Shown piece after piece: positions 1 to 10,873 of a stretch of DNA of 64,000 nucleotides (positions within the stretch are counted from its first letter, which is position 1; each line of letters opens with the position of its first letter). The stretch is taken from NCBI GenBank assembly GCA_017512705.1, contig JAFWEX010000022.1:62001-126000 (forward strand). The letters run 5' to 3'. The notes under the pieces are model-generated. The model saw nothing but the letters and a program-made list of their open reading frames with translations. It did not search any database and was not told where the DNA came from. The translations under genes and the position numbers were made by a program. The DNA is from Paenibacillus sp. GTDB lineage: Bacteria; Bacillota; Bacilli; Paenibacillales; Paenibacillaceae.

Positions 1-1
1 G

Positions 2-850
2 AATGACGAAGCAGCAAATGCAATTGGACGCGTAAAAGGTCATTATGTCACATTGGAAGTTCCAGCCCTTCGCAACGGCGATACCCAGTTACGAGAGCGG
101 GTGGCTGCTGAGTTTACACGGGAAATGGAGCATTTCATGACCAAAGCTGGTATAAGTAAAGATTCGAAGGTGCTCATTGTTGGCCTCGGTAATCTTCATG
201 TAACTCCTGATTCTCTGGGTCCATTGGTGGTAGAAAATCTGATGGTTACCCGCCATTACTTCGAATTGGTTCCGGATCAGGTTGCACCTGGGTATCGTCA
301 GGTCAGCGCCATAGCTCCGGGTGTGCTCGGAACAACGGGGATTGAGTCAAGCGACATTGTGCAGGGCATTGTCGAACGAACCCGGCCCGATGCCATCATT
401 GCCATTGATGCACTGGCTTCCCGCTCTCTGGAGCGTGTAAATACAACCATTCAGGTTGCGGATATTGGTATTCATCCGGGCTCTGGCATCGGTAACAAGC
501 GGCGTGGATTAACGAAGGAGATTCTGGGTGTTCCCTGTATTGCGATTGGAGTTCCGACGGTATGTTATGCCTCTACGATTGTGAACAACGTCATTGAGAT
601 GATGCGTTCTCATTTTCGACAAGAAACAGATCAGACGAATCAAATCATGGGAATGCTGGATGATATCGGTGAACAGGACCGCCTGAGTCTTGTAAAAGAA
701 GTGCTAGAACCGCTAGGTCACGACCTGATCGTTACACCAAAGGAAATTGATGAATTTATTGAAGGCATTGCCAATGTCATCGCAACGGGACTTAATGCTG
801 CACTTCATGAGGCAGTTCATCCAGGAAACGTCGCCGCTTATACTCATTAA
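2..850 (+). CDS. gpr: Germination protease GPR, 5' end outside window
   Basis: GPR is the spore-specific protease that degrades small acid-soluble spore proteins during germination. The frame is open from the first bases of the window, so the gene starts upstream; about 282 codons are present. A TTG at 53 lies inside the gene and is not the start. Family-typical stretches are VGLGNLHVTPDSLGP and SAIAPGVLGTTGIES, followed by AIDALASRS and a GIGNKRRGL segment. The N-terminal propeptide, removed on activation in the family, is outside the window. A strong terminator follows at 898-929, and spoIIP comes next, the same order as in B. subtilis. Identity is secure. Confidence 0.95.
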   Translation, partial: NDEAANAIGRVKGHYVTLEVPALRNGDTQLRERVAAEFTREMEHFMTKAGISKDSKVLIVGLGNLHVTPDSLGPLVVENLMVTRHYFELVPDQVAPGYRQVSAIAPGVLGTTGIESSDIVQGIVERTRPDAIIAIDALASRSLERVNTTIQVADIGIHPGSGIGNKRRGLTKEILGVPCIAIGVPTVCYASTIVNNVIEMMRSHFRQETDQTNQIMGMLDDIGEQDRLSLVKEVLEPLGHDLIVTPKEIDEFIEGIANVIATGLNAALHEAVHPGNVAAYTH

Positions 851-897
851 AAGCAAAGCTGAATTTTCTACAATAGAATGAAAATATAACGAAGAGG

Positions 898-929
898 AAA
901 GTCCGAATCTATCGGACTTTCTTTTTTTT
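898..929 (+). terminator. Rho-independent terminator after gpr
   Basis: A perfect 9-bp stem (898-906 with 912-920, AAAGTCCGA pairing TCGGACTTT) closes a 5-nt loop and is followed by C and eight T. It separates gpr from spoIIP. Confidence 0.9.
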
Positions 930-1025
930 GTTCCATTTATCTTTCTACTTCCTGTTCTATCAAATCGCACACGCTCATAGAGTTGAAGTATAAGAGTTGT
1001 TCTGCTAGGGAAGGAGACAGAGGAA

Positions 1026-2318
1026 ATGAACAAGATATTGGCATGGAACATTGGCAAGTGGAGAAAAAGATGTCTGCACGTGCTGGCTATGGGCCGTACG
1101 CTGTTGTTGCTTATGATTATATCCGCCCTCTTCTTTGTTGCACTAGGGCTCGGAGGCATGGCTGAGAAAAAACTTAATAATTCTCCTGTTTCTTCAATGA
1201 AAGGATTTGCAGGTTCGGTCTCTAGTCGCTTCTTTGTAGACATGTTAGGTATGGAGATGCCTCATCTCACCCAGAAGGAACAGAACACGGCTATATCCGG
1301 TGAAAATCTAACTTCTTTTGTATTCCAACTGCTCACGAATGTTAATCCTCAAGACCCCAAAAGTCTAATTGCACGTGAAATGCCAGGAATGGGAGCCAAT
1401 CAACCTGTTCTTCTCCGGCCTGGGTCAGGTAACTCTAAGGCAGAAGCTCCGGAAGATTACCAGCCAGGACCAGGTCTTACGGAGACAGCCTCTTCAGGCG
1501 ATGGTAATCCAGGAAACGGGCTACATGTTCCTCCTGGTCAAGATGATACTGACATTTCCGGAGAAGATGATCCTGAGAAAGGGACAGGAGATGAAGATCC
1601 GCCAGCCAAGGGAAGTGGACAAGATCAGGGGCATCCGGCTGCGACCAAGAAGTCCGTATTCATCTATCACTCCCATCCGCGTGAAGGTTATAACCCGTTA
1701 CTTGGCATTAATAGCGACAATCCTTCTTCGGGGAAGTCCACAGGCAATGTTTTTCAAGTAGGCAGTTATTTATCTGAAAGTTTGGAGAAACTCGGCGTTG
1801 GTGTGGAGCATGCGAAGGAGGACTATCCAACGAAGGTGAAAGATTATAACTGGAACTATTCATATAAATATTCAAGACAGACGGTCAAAGCAGCGCTTGC
1901 CCAAAATGATGAGCTTACCTATTTAATCGATATTCATCGCGACTCTCAGCGACATAAAAAAACGACAACAACCATTGGAGAGCAGAGTTATGCCAAGGTA
2001 TATTTTATCATCGGACACGAAAATCCAAATTGGCGCAAAAACGAAGCCTTTGCAGCTAAAATTCATAAGAAACTGGAAGCAAAATACCCAGGAGTGTCTC
2101 GGGGGGTATGGGGGAAGGATGGCGGTGGAGCAAATAATGGAGAATACAACCAGACCCTATCGCCGAACAGCATTTTGATTGAAATTGGTGGAATCGATAA
2201 TACGGGATCTGAGCTAAAGAGAACATCCAAAATTCTTGCCGAAATGATCGCGGAAGTGTACTGGGAAGAACAGAACGTAGATAAGGCAAGTGCCAAGCCT
2301 GTTTCCAAAGGCGGATAG
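1026..2318 (+). CDS. spoIIP: Stage II sporulation protein P, peptidoglycan hydrolase
   Basis: SpoIIP is the membrane-anchored amidase/endopeptidase that works with SpoIID and SpoIIM to thin septal peptidoglycan and drive engulfment. The 430-residue product has a basic N-terminus and a membrane segment at about residues 22-45 (GRTLLLLMIISALFFVALGL). A Pro/Gly/Asp-rich linker follows at about 125-205, then the catalytic SpoIIP domain. Visible domain motifs are FIYHSHPREGYNP (zinc-ligand region), TYLIDIHRDSQ and SILIEIGGIDNT near the end. The ATG at 1026 follows a GGAGA Shine-Dalgarno at about 1013. The linker looks unusually long and polar, which I infer is a spacer. I could not find a convincing sigma-E promoter upstream. 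Confidence 0.95.
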   Translation: MNKILAWNIGKWRKRCLHVLAMGRTLLLLMIISALFFVALGLGGMAEKKLNNSPVSSMKGFAGSVSSRFFVDMLGMEMPHLTQKEQNTAISGENLTSFVFQLLTNVNPQDPKSLIAREMPGMGANQPVLLRPGSGNSKAEAPEDYQPGPGLTETASSGDGNPGNGLHVPPGQDDTDISGEDDPEKGTGDEDPPAKGSGQDQGHPAATKKSVFIYHSHPREGYNPLLGINSDNPSSGKSTGNVFQVGSYLSESLEKLGVGVEHAKEDYPTKVKDYNWNYSYKYSRQTVKAALAQNDELTYLIDIHRDSQRHKKTTTTIGEQSYAKVYFIIGHENPNWRKNEAFAAKIHKKLEAKYPGVSRGVWGKDGGGANNGEYNQTLSPNSILIEIGGIDNTGSELKRTSKILAEMIAEVYWEEQNVDKASAKPVSKGG

Positions 2319-2412
2319 TATATAAAAGACCTTAAAAGCTAGATTTGGATTGTGAGCATGCAAAAAAAGAGAAAGTAACAGGTGCTTCATTAATGAAAAG
2401 GGAGGCGGTGAG

Positions 2413-2772
2413 ATGTCCAGATTCGGTAAAAAGATGCTGTCCGTGTGTGTGCTCATGTTACTCGGCGTTCTGCTCGGCATGCAGCTGGCGGGCAGTGGTT
2501 CTCAACATCATCAACCTGTGAGAAGTATTCCGGCAGTTGCGACAACGGAAACGAGTCCGGTAGGAAACGAACCTACATCTCCTCAGCCTGCCCAACCAAA
2601 GGATAAAAAACAATCGGTCGTTCCTGTTCAAACCCCAAGTCAGGTACTTGGGGCAGATCAGCACAAGGCACCCGTGGACGTTCTAGCAGAAAAAACGGCT
2701 GGATTGTTACAGGACTTATCAAACAACAGCATCAAATGGGTAGTTTCTCTTTTTGGCGGAGTGGATGAATAG
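2413..2772 (+). CDS. YqxA-like small membrane-anchored protein
   Basis: This 119-residue protein has one N-terminal membrane segment (VCVLMLLGVLLGMQLAG, about residues 11-27), then a polar Pro/Thr/Gln-rich linker and a short C-terminal conserved-looking helix (TAGLLQDLSNNSIKWVVSLF). Position between spoIIP and lepA and the LLGVLLGMQ membrane motif match the YqxA (DUF3679) family of Bacillus, whose function is unknown. The ATG follows a GGAGG at 2401-2405 with a 7-nt spacer. The 95-bp gap from spoIIP has no terminator, so co-transcription with spoIIP is likely. Family assignment is by synteny and weak motif likeness only. Confidence 0.7.
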   Translation: MSRFGKKMLSVCVLMLLGVLLGMQLAGSGSQHHQPVRSIPAVATTETSPVGNEPTSPQPAQPKDKKQSVVPVQTPSQVLGADQHKAPVDVLAEKTAGLLQDLSNNSIKWVVSLFGGVDE

Positions 2773-2850
2773 AAGCAAGTGAATTAAAGGCAAACTAAAC
2801 CTCTGGATGCAGAAATTGTGCTTTTATTTGTAAGTTGATTCATCATGGGA

Positions 2851-2879
2851 TTGATGCACCTTGCAGCAACTGTTATAAT
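2851..2879 (+). promoter_or_regulatory. Sigma-A promoter of lepA
   Basis: TTGATG (2851-2856), a 17-bp spacer and TATAAT (2874-2879) lie 37 bp before the lepA start codon. The match to the vegetative consensus is good, so lepA probably has its own promoter besides read-through from yqxA. Confidence 0.7.
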
Positions 2880-2916
2880 GAAGCGATTGACACTAGGCTG
2901 TTTCTGGGGGTAAGAA

Positions 2917-4731
2917 ATGACTGACATTCGAGCAAGACAACGTAAAATTCGTAACTTCTCTATTATTGCACATATAGATCACGGCAAATCAACACTTGCG
3001 GACCGGATCTTGGAGTACACAGGTGCGCTTACATCACGGGAAATGCAGCAGCAAGTACTGGATCATATGGATCTTGAACGCGAACGTGGAATCACGATCA
3101 AGCTACAGGCGGTTGCGCTGAATTACAAAGCAGATGACGGTGAAGAGTATCTTCTGAACCTGATTGATACGCCCGGACACGTAGACTTCACGTATGAAGT
3201 ATCACGCAGTCTTGCTGCATGTGAAGGTGCTCTGTTGGTAGTGGATGCGGCTCAGGGAATTGAAGCGCAGACACTGGCTAACGTATATCTGGCATTGGAT
3301 AATGATCTCGAAATTTTACCGGTGATCAACAAAATAGATCTTCCGAGTGCTGATCCTGATCGGGTTAAACAGGAAGTGGAAGATGTCATTGGCTTGGATA
3401 CAAGCCATGCAGTTTTGGCCTCTGCCAAAGCGGGTATTGGAATCAAAGAGATTCTGGAGCAGGTGGTACAAAGTGTGCCAGCACCTAATGGTGATCCTGA
3501 TCAGCCACTGAAAGCGCTGATTTTCGACTCACATTATGACCCTTACAAAGGGGTAATTGTATATGTGCGTGTAGTTGACGGCAAGATCAAGGCCGGCTCC
3601 AAAATTAAAATGATGGCAACAGGCAAGTCATTTGAAGTTATTGAAGTTGGCGCGTTCAAGCCCCGCATGACGATTGTAGACGAGCTGAACGTGGGTGATG
3701 TAGGATTTATCGTTGCCGGTATCCGTCATGTAGGCGATACACAAGTCGGGGATACGGTAACAGACGCCAAAAATCCAACACCGGAACCTTTGCCAGGTTA
3801 CCGAAAAATTAATCCAATGGTTTTCTGTGGTCTTTATCCGATCGAAACATCGGATTATGTTGATCTGCGTGAAGCGTTGGAGAAATTGCAACTGAACGAC
3901 GCATCACTTAGCTTTGAGCCGGAGACATCCAGTGCACTCGGTTTTGGTTTCCGTTGCGGATTCCTTGGACTGCTCCACATGGACGTAATCCAGGAGCGGA
4001 TTGAGCGTGAATTTAACATTCCGTTAATTACGACTGCACCAAGTGTAATCTACCACGTAGCGCTGACTAGTGGTGAAATGCTACGAATTGACAACCCATC
4101 TAACTATCCTGAGGTAGGGCGGATCGATTATGTAGAGGAACCATACGTGAAAGCATCCATTATTGTACCGAATGATTATGTAGGTACCGTTATGGAGCTA
4201 TGCCAGAACAAACGCGGCGAATATGTGAATATGGAATATTTGGATACGACACGGGTTACGATTACCTATGAGATCCCGTTATCCGAGATCGTGTATGACT
4301 TCTTTGATCAATTGAAATCAAGCACGAAAGGTTATGCTTCCTTTGACTATGAGCTATCCGGTTATCGCCAGTCCAATCTGGTCAAAATGGATATCCTACT
4401 CAATAGCGAACAGGTCGATGCCTTGTCCTTTATCGTACACAGAGATCGTGCCTATAATCGCGGCCGTATCATCTGTGAGAAACTGCGTGAACTGATTCCA
4501 CGGCAAATGTTCGAGGTGCCGATCCAGGCGTCCGTGGGTACTAAGGTAGTCGCACGTGAAACGGTAAAGGCAATGCGTAAGAACGTACTTGCCAAGTGTT
4601 ATGGTGGTGACATCTCGCGGAAACGGAAACTGCTTGAGAAGCAAAAAGAAGGTAAGAAGCGGATGAAACAGGTAGGTAACGTTGAGGTACCGCAAGAAGC
4701 ATTTATGGCAGTACTGAAAATTGATGATTAA
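2917..4731 (+). CDS. lepA: Translation elongation factor 4 (LepA)
   Basis: LepA/EF4 is a ribosome-bound translational GTPase resembling EF-G. The 604-residue length is standard. GTPase motifs are AHIDHGKST (P-loop), the switch I region with [16 protein letters not shown] (G3) and NKIDLPSAD (G4). EF-G-like domains follow, with the [12 protein letters not shown] segment and the LepA-specific basic C-terminal domain ([19 protein letters not shown]). The start ATG has a GGGGG Shine-Dalgarno in TTTCTGGGGGTAAGAA. It lies between yqxA and hemW as in Bacillus. Confidence 0.98.
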   Translation: MTDIRARQRKIRNFSIIAHIDHGKSTLADRILEYTGALTSREMQQQVLDHMDLERERGITIKLQAVALNYKADDGEEYLLNLIDTPGHVDFTYEVSRSLAACEGALLVVDAAQGIEAQTLANVYLALDNDLEILPVINKIDLPSADPDRVKQEVEDVIGLDTSHAVLASAKAGIGIKEILEQVVQSVPAPNGDPDQPLKALIFDSHYDPYKGVIVYVRVVDGKIKAGSKIKMMATGKSFEVIEVGAFKPRMTIVDELNVGDVGFIVAGIRHVGDTQVGDTVTDAKNPTPEPLPGYRKINPMVFCGLYPIETSDYVDLREALEKLQLNDASLSFEPETSSALGFGFRCGFLGLLHMDVIQERIEREFNIPLITTAPSVIYHVALTSGEMLRIDNPSNYPEVGRIDYVEEPYVKASIIVPNDYVGTVMELCQNKRGEYVNMEYLDTTRVTITYEIPLSEIVYDFFDQLKSSTKGYASFDYELSGYRQSNLVKMDILLNSEQVDALSFIVHRDRAYNRGRIICEKLRELIPRQMFEVPIQASVGTKVVARETVKAMRKNVLAKCYGGDISRKRKLLEKQKEGKKRMKQVGNVEVPQEAFMAVLKIDD

Positions 4732-4732
4732 T

Positions 4733-4779
4733 AATGCATCTCCGGGTACTTCAATACCTTGCGTATCGGAGAATGCATT
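4733..4779 (+). other. Hairpin just after lepA
   Basis: AATGCATCTCCG (4733-4744) pairs with CGGAGAATGCATT (4767-4779) with one bulged A. No T-run follows, so this looks like a transcript-end stabiliser or processing hairpin, not a classical terminator. Confidence 0.4.
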
Positions 4780-4861
4780 TAATAATTCAATTTCGGTACA
4801 GCACAGAGTGTGTGTATCGAAAATGAATTACAGTATTCAAATTAGATTAACATTTAAGCTG

Positions 4862-4890
4862 AAAGGGAAGCCAAATGGCTTTCCTTTTTT
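4862..4890 (+). terminator. Rho-independent terminator between lepA and hemW
   Basis: An 11-bp stem (4862-4872 with 4877-4887, core GGGAAGCC/GGCTTTCC, one G-T pair) with an AAAT loop ends in a T-run at 4885-4890. It lies 20 bp before the expected hemW start at 4911, leaving no room for a promoter between. hemW expression would therefore need read-through. Confidence 0.8.
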
Positions 4891-4955
4891 CAAATAGAGG
4901 GGGACTTGTCGTGACACTTGCAGCACATAGCTAGACAACAGGTGCGCCCCAAGCG

Positions 4956-6095
4956 GTGTATCTACACATACCATTTTGTACAAATAAATGTTTTTACTGT
5001 GACTTTAATTCTTATGTTCTGAAGGATCAGCCCGTGATGCAATATCTGGAGGCACTAGAACGGGAGATGGAGCATACCGTTAAGGCGACTCCGCCTGGCG
5101 AGATTAAAACAATCTTTGTCGGTGGCGGCACGCCAACCGCATTGAAACCGGATGAAATGGCATATTTCCTCCGTTCGGTCAAAACTTATTTTCCGAATTG
5201 GGCAGAGGATATTGAATTTTCAATGGAAGCCAACCCGGGAACGACAGATGCCGAAAAGCTTGCGGCGATGAAAGAGGGCGGTGTTAACCGTGTCAGTTTT
5301 GGAGTACAGGCTTTCCAGAATGATCTGTTAACAGGCATTGGCCGGATTCATAATACGGATGATGTATACCGAAGCTTGGAGAATGCACGCAAGGCTGGGT
5401 TAGACAATCTGTCGATTGACCTGATGTTTGGACTGCCGAACCAGACGGTCGAAATGTTGAACGAGAGCATTGATAGAGCACTGGAGCTGGATCTGAAGCA
5501 TTATTCCATCTACAGTTTGAAGGTGGAGGAGAATACTCTTTTCCATACACTGTATCAAAAAAATCAATTGCCTCTCCCGCATGAAGATGACGAGCTGCAA
5601 ATGTATCTTCTATTAATGAAGCGGATGAAAGAAGCGGGTTATGAACAGTATGAGATCAGCAATTTTGCGAAACCCGGCTTTGAAAGCCGTCATAATATTA
5701 CGTATTGGCGAAATGAGGATTACTACGGACTCGGTGCTGGTGCACATGGATACGTGGGTCGTGAACGTCATATGAATATCAAGGGCATTAACCCTTATGT
5801 AGAAGCCTCGCGTGCAGGTCTGCCTCGTTTGGATCACTTTGAGATTGGCCGTGCGGAAGCGATGGAAGATTATCTGATGGTGGGACTTCGTATGCTGGAA
5901 GGAGCTTCATCTTCTCGATTCCACGATCAATTCGGAGAGTCCATGGAGGAAGTGTTCGCGAAGCCATTGGGCAAAATGCTGCATGCAGGGTTGCTTGAGC
6001 GGACAGCAGACGGCTTCCGATTAAGTGAACAGGGGATTCTGTTCGGGAATGACGTATTTGCAGAATTTATCGGCTCTATATCGCTAAAATCGTAG
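4956..6095 (+). CDS. hemW: HemW-like radical SAM heme chaperone, 5' end interrupted by TAG
   Basis: HemW (older name HemN-like, YqeR) is a radical SAM protein that binds heme and is thought to insert it into respiratory enzymes. The product has the cluster motif CTNKCFYC, the HemW-type four-residue spacing, then FVGGGTPTAL, SMEANPGT and RVSFGVQAF. A C-terminal HemN-type domain follows. The expected start is a GTG at 4911, behind an AGAGGGGGA Shine-Dalgarno. That frame reads seven codons (MTLAAHS), then TAG at 4932-4934, then runs on in frame through TTGAPQA into VYLHIPFC. The first usable start after the stop is the GTG at 4956, with only a weak AGGTG 11 nt upstream. The shortened protein would have 379 residues and lose about 15. 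The rest of the frame is intact. Whether it is made by reinitiation, suppression, or not at all cannot be told here. Confidence 0.85.
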   Translation: MYLHIPFCTNKCFYCDFNSYVLKDQPVMQYLEALEREMEHTVKATPPGEIKTIFVGGGTPTALKPDEMAYFLRSVKTYFPNWAEDIEFSMEANPGTTDAEKLAAMKEGGVNRVSFGVQAFQNDLLTGIGRIHNTDDVYRSLENARKAGLDNLSIDLMFGLPNQTVEMLNESIDRALELDLKHYSIYSLKVEENTLFHTLYQKNQLPLPHEDDELQMYLLLMKRMKEAGYEQYEISNFAKPGFESRHNITYWRNEDYYGLGAGAHGYVGRERHMNIKGINPYVEASRAGLPRLDHFEIGRAEAMEDYLMVGLRMLEGASSSRFHDQFGESMEEVFAKPLGKMLHAGLLERTADGFRLSEQGILFGNDVFAEFIGSISLKS

Positions 6096-6211
6096 CTTGA
6101 AATTCTATGCGCTCTGTTGTATATTTATTCATATTGTTTTACAGGGCGTGTTAATTTAACAACTACGAAACTAGCTTTCCTCGGAAAGCGTCGTTATAGG
6201 AGGAGAGCTGG

Positions 6212-6682
6212 ATGTCGGTAATATGCAGGAAAGCTGTGCCGGAAGATGTTGAACCACTATTTGAAATGATTAAGGGATATGCAGAGCGTGGGATCATACT
6301 TCCGCGTTCGCGGGAAGTACTGCATCGACAACTGGAGCATTTTATTGTGGCAGAGGTGGAAGGAACGGTCGTCGGTTGCGGCTCACTATGCCGCCTGGGG
6401 AATGATCTGGTAGAAGTAAGATCATTAGGCATTTCGGAAGGATATAAAGGGCTGGGCATTGGTTCACGTTTGCTTGAACGACTTGTTGAAGAGGCAAAGA
6501 GACAGCAAATTCCGAAGGTCATGGCACTCACCTATGAAGTTTCCTTTTTTCTGAAGAATGGCTTTGCAGTTGTAGAGAAAGAGATTTTTCCGGAAAAAGT
6601 GTGGACGGATTGCGTCCATTGTAGTAAACAGGATTGCTGCGACGAGATTGCTGTTTTGAAAGAACTAGATGTTTCAGCATAA
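6212..6682 (+). CDS. GNAT acetyltransferase of the short N-acetylglutamate-synthase type
   Basis: The 156-residue product is a single GNAT domain. The acetyl-CoA-binding loop is SEGYKGLGIGSRLLERL (about residues 74-90), preceded by the VEVRSLGI strand. The C-terminal part FPEKVWTDCVHCSKQDCCDE has the cysteine pattern and DE ending typical of stand-alone ArgA-like acetyltransferases, which can acetylate glutamate. Substrate remains inferred. The ATG at 6212 follows AGGAGAG. It sits alone between hemW and the hrcA operon and has its own terminator at 6724-6777. Confidence 0.8.
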   Translation: MSVICRKAVPEDVEPLFEMIKGYAERGIILPRSREVLHRQLEHFIVAEVEGTVVGCGSLCRLGNDLVEVRSLGISEGYKGLGIGSRLLERLVEEAKRQQIPKVMALTYEVSFFLKNGFAVVEKEIFPEKVWTDCVHCSKQDCCDEIAVLKELDVSA

Positions 6683-6723
6683 ATGTATCATTATGAACGA
6701 TGTCTATAAAAAAGATTTATAAT

Positions 6724-6777
6724 AAAAAAGATCACAAGCCAAGAAACCCACCAGTTTCAGGGTTGTGATCTTTTTTA
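6724..6777 (+). terminator. Terminator after the GNAT gene
   Basis: AAAAAGATCACAA (to 6737) pairs with TTGTGATCTTTTT (from 6763) around a 25-nt loop, followed by a T-run. The A-rich upstream arm could also serve the opposite strand. Confidence 0.85.
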
Positions 6778-6993
6778 TAATTTATTGTTTAATCCGGATT
6801 GAAGATTTGGTCTATCTCTCCAGGCTGAAACGATGGATGAGGAGAGGTCGCGGGAGGGCAACCGTTTCAAGTGTTGTTCAATTTAACTACGTATCCTTCT
6901 GCACGACAAACAATACTAAGGTTTGAGATATACGTTATAAGTGTAGGTTGTTGGCCTATAATATAAATAGATCGTTTCGTTCAGCAAACTCAC

Positions 6994-7023
6994 TTGACAA
7001 TGTTCATGTCAGTTTGGTATTTT
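6994..7023 (+). promoter_or_regulatory. Sigma-A promoter of the hrcA operon
   Basis: TTGACA (6994-6999) is a perfect -35. TATTTT (7018-7023) follows after 18 bp. The expected transcription start falls at or just before the CIRCE operator, as in other class I heat-shock operons. Confidence 0.75.
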
Positions 7024-7034
7024 TGTATTACTGA

Positions 7035-7061
7035 TTAGCACTCATCTAACTGGAGTGCTAA
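7035..7061 (+). promoter_or_regulatory. CIRCE operator (HrcA binding site)
   Basis: TTAGCACTC (7035-7043), a 9-bp spacer and GAGTGCTAA (7053-7061) match the CIRCE consensus exactly. It places hrcA-grpE-dnaK-dnaJ under HrcA repression, with HrcA autoregulating its own operon. Confidence 0.98.
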
Positions 7062-7101
7062 CGACATGGGACGAAACAGTCAGAAGGAGGGAATACTCAC
7101 C

Positions 7102-8133
7102 ATGTTAACAGAGCGTCAACGAATGATTCTGAACGCTATAGTGGATGACTATATCCGTTCAGCTGAGCCCGTTGGTTCCCGAAGCATTTCCAAAAGAGGA
7201 GATGTTGGATACAGTCCAGCAACAATACGCAATGAAATGGCTGATCTTGAGGAGATGGGCTTCCTTGAACAACCACATACATCGGCTGGACGCATTCCTT
7301 CACACAAGGGTTATCGATATTATGTTGATCATCTGGTTCCATGGAATCAGGTGGAGCCCCAGGAATTAGATGATTTAAAATCATTTTTTGCAGAAAAACT
7401 AAATGTAATGGAACAGGTTATTCAGCATGCATCCAATATTTTGTCTCATATGACCAATTATACCTCGATTCTTCTCGGTCCAGAGGTGTTTCATACGTCA
7501 CTACGTCACTTCCAGCTGCTTCCGCTGAATGATCATGAAGCTGTAGCGATCATTGTGACCAATACTGGACAGGTAGAAAACAAGACAGTTCAGATCCCGC
7601 CTGAAATTTCGGTCGCGGATATGGAGGGTGTAGTTCGTCTGTTAAATAGCAAATTGATCGGTGTGCCCATCTATAAACTGAAATCACGTCTTTACAGCGA
7701 GCTTGGTCAAGAACTGGAGCGTCATATCACGCGTTATGAGGAAGTTATGCAGGTGCTTAACAGCGCGTTCGATAATGAGCATGACAATCGTTTGTTCCTT
7801 AGTGGTGCTACCAATATGTTGACCCAACCCGAGTTCAGAGACGTGGAGAAGGTCAAAGATATCCTTGATTTATTAGATGAAACTCCAACATTAATGAAAT
7901 TGATGATGCCAGTCCCTGGTGGATCTGGAATTCAGGTGCGAATCGGTACTGAAAATGATCATGAGGCATTTGCGAACTGTAGCTTGATTACAGCGTCCTA
8001 TTCATTGGACGGCGAGGCACTCGGCTCAATAGGAATTCTTGGACCAACTCGAATGGACTACGCACGCGTCATCCATATTTTAAATACATTATCCCGTGAT
8101 CTTACAACCATGTTGACTACTCGTTTCAAATAA
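7102..8133 (+). CDS. hrcA: Heat-inducible transcription repressor HrcA
   Basis: HrcA represses class I heat-shock genes by binding CIRCE; GroEL modulates its activity in Bacillus. The 343-residue product begins MLTERQRMILNAIVDDYI, followed by a winged-helix region (VGSRSISKRGDVGYSPATIR, then NEMADLEEMGFLEQPHTSAGR). A GAF-like regulatory core makes up the rest. I place the start at ATG 7102, behind GGAGG at 7086-7090. An in-frame ATG at 7066 would add 12 residues but has no ribosome binding site and lies just after CIRCE. First gene of hrcA-grpE-dnaK-dnaJ. Confidence 0.97.
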   Translation: MLTERQRMILNAIVDDYIRSAEPVGSRSISKRGDVGYSPATIRNEMADLEEMGFLEQPHTSAGRIPSHKGYRYYVDHLVPWNQVEPQELDDLKSFFAEKLNVMEQVIQHASNILSHMTNYTSILLGPEVFHTSLRHFQLLPLNDHEAVAIIVTNTGQVENKTVQIPPEISVADMEGVVRLLNSKLIGVPIYKLKSRLYSELGQELERHITRYEEVMQVLNSAFDNEHDNRLFLSGATNMLTQPEFRDVEKVKDILDLLDETPTLMKLMMPVPGGSGIQVRIGTENDHEAFANCSLITASYSLDGEALGSIGILGPTRMDYARVIHILNTLSRDLTTMLTTRFK

Positions 8134-8177
8134 GCAACAGAGGGGGTATGTTTCATTCGTATAAGGAGGTGAACATC

Positions 8178-8744
8178 TTGAAAGAGGAGCAACAATCATT
8201 TACAGAAGAGCAAGAGGTAACAGCCGCTGAGCAGAATCCAGTCAATGAGGCTGCAGCTGCAGAGGCTCAGGCTGAAGAGATCATAGATCAGGAGCAAACG
8301 GAACTGACGCGTTTGAAGGCAGAAGCTGAGGAAACTCAGCAGCGTTTAGTGCGTGCTCAGGCTGATTTTGATAACTTCCGACGTCGCACACAAAGGGAAA
8401 AAGAGGATCTTGCCAAATACGCTTCGATGAAGCTGATCACTGAACTGGTGCCGGTTATTGATAATTTCGAGCGTGCTATGGCTACTGTACCGGAAGGTAC
8501 GGAGACTGAATCTTTTGCCAAAGGAATTCAAATGATCTTGCGTCAATTGGAGACTGTGCTGGCGAGCGAAGGACTCGCTGCGATGGAGACGGTTGGACAA
8601 CCGTTTAACCCTGAATTCCACCAAGCAATTATGCAAGTGGATAGCGAAGAGCATGAAGAAGGCATCGTAGTGGAAGAGGTTCAAAAAGGCTATATGTTGA
8701 AAGATAAAGTACTTCGTCCGGCTATGGTTAAAGTTAGTTCCTAA
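8178..8744 (+). CDS. grpE: Nucleotide exchange factor GrpE
   Basis: GrpE releases ADP from DnaK and helps set the chaperone cycle. The 188-residue product has an acidic, low-complexity N-terminus (EEQEVTAAEQNP and following), a long coiled-coil helix (about residues 45-80) and the conserved core ADFDNFRRRTQREKED, then NFERAM and a beta domain ending GYMLKDKVLRPAMVKV. The start is TTG at 8178, chosen because AAGGAGGTG (8163-8171) sits 6 nt upstream. An in-frame ATG at 8148 would run through that Shine-Dalgarno sequence. It follows hrcA by 44 bp. Confidence 0.96.
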   Translation: MKEEQQSFTEEQEVTAAEQNPVNEAAAAEAQAEEIIDQEQTELTRLKAEAEETQQRLVRAQADFDNFRRRTQREKEDLAKYASMKLITELVPVIDNFERAMATVPEGTETESFAKGIQMILRQLETVLASEGLAAMETVGQPFNPEFHQAIMQVDSEEHEEGIVVEEVQKGYMLKDKVLRPAMVKVSS

Positions 8745-8888
8745 ACCTTATTAAGGATTAAGAGCGTGACTATACAACCTTGACTCATAGGGACGAAATT
8801 AATATACACGTTTTTTTTACACATAGAGCAGATATGAATTACAAGAACAATAAGGCTCACAAGTAGCCTATTCATTTTAAATTGTTGA

Positions 8889-10742
<1,854 letters not shown>

Positions 10743-10790
10743 TTAATTCGCAATTGTTGCGAGTTATACATCGGTGACGTTCGGATTGAG

Positions 10791-10832
10791 GGAAAGTCAT
10801 AGCCGGGGCTCCCGTGCTTTGACTTTCCTTTT
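10791..10832 (+). terminator. Imperfect terminator or attenuator between dnaK and dnaJ
   Basis: GGAAAGTCA (10791-10799) pairs with TGACTTTCC (10820-10828). A smaller GGG/CCC helix can form in the loop, and only TTTTG follows. It could lower dnaJ expression relative to dnaK by partial termination or mark a processing site. Confidence 0.6.
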
Positions 10833-10873
10833 GTCACGATGTGCGATAAGGTGAATGTTATGGGGGTGGAGGA

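Noticed and set aside
955-983. Possible sigma-E promoter before spoIIP
   Set aside because: CATAGAGT resembles a -10 but no acceptable -35 is found at 13-15 bp, so I did not call it.
713-1243. Minus-strand frame of 176 codons over the gpr end and spoIIP start
   Set aside because: It runs through the gpr terminator and is antisense to two known genes.
6826-6879. GAAACG/CGTTTC arms around a purine-rich segment upstream of hrcA
   Set aside because: Six paired bases around a loop of about 40 nt is weak and expected by chance; no other regulatory likeness.
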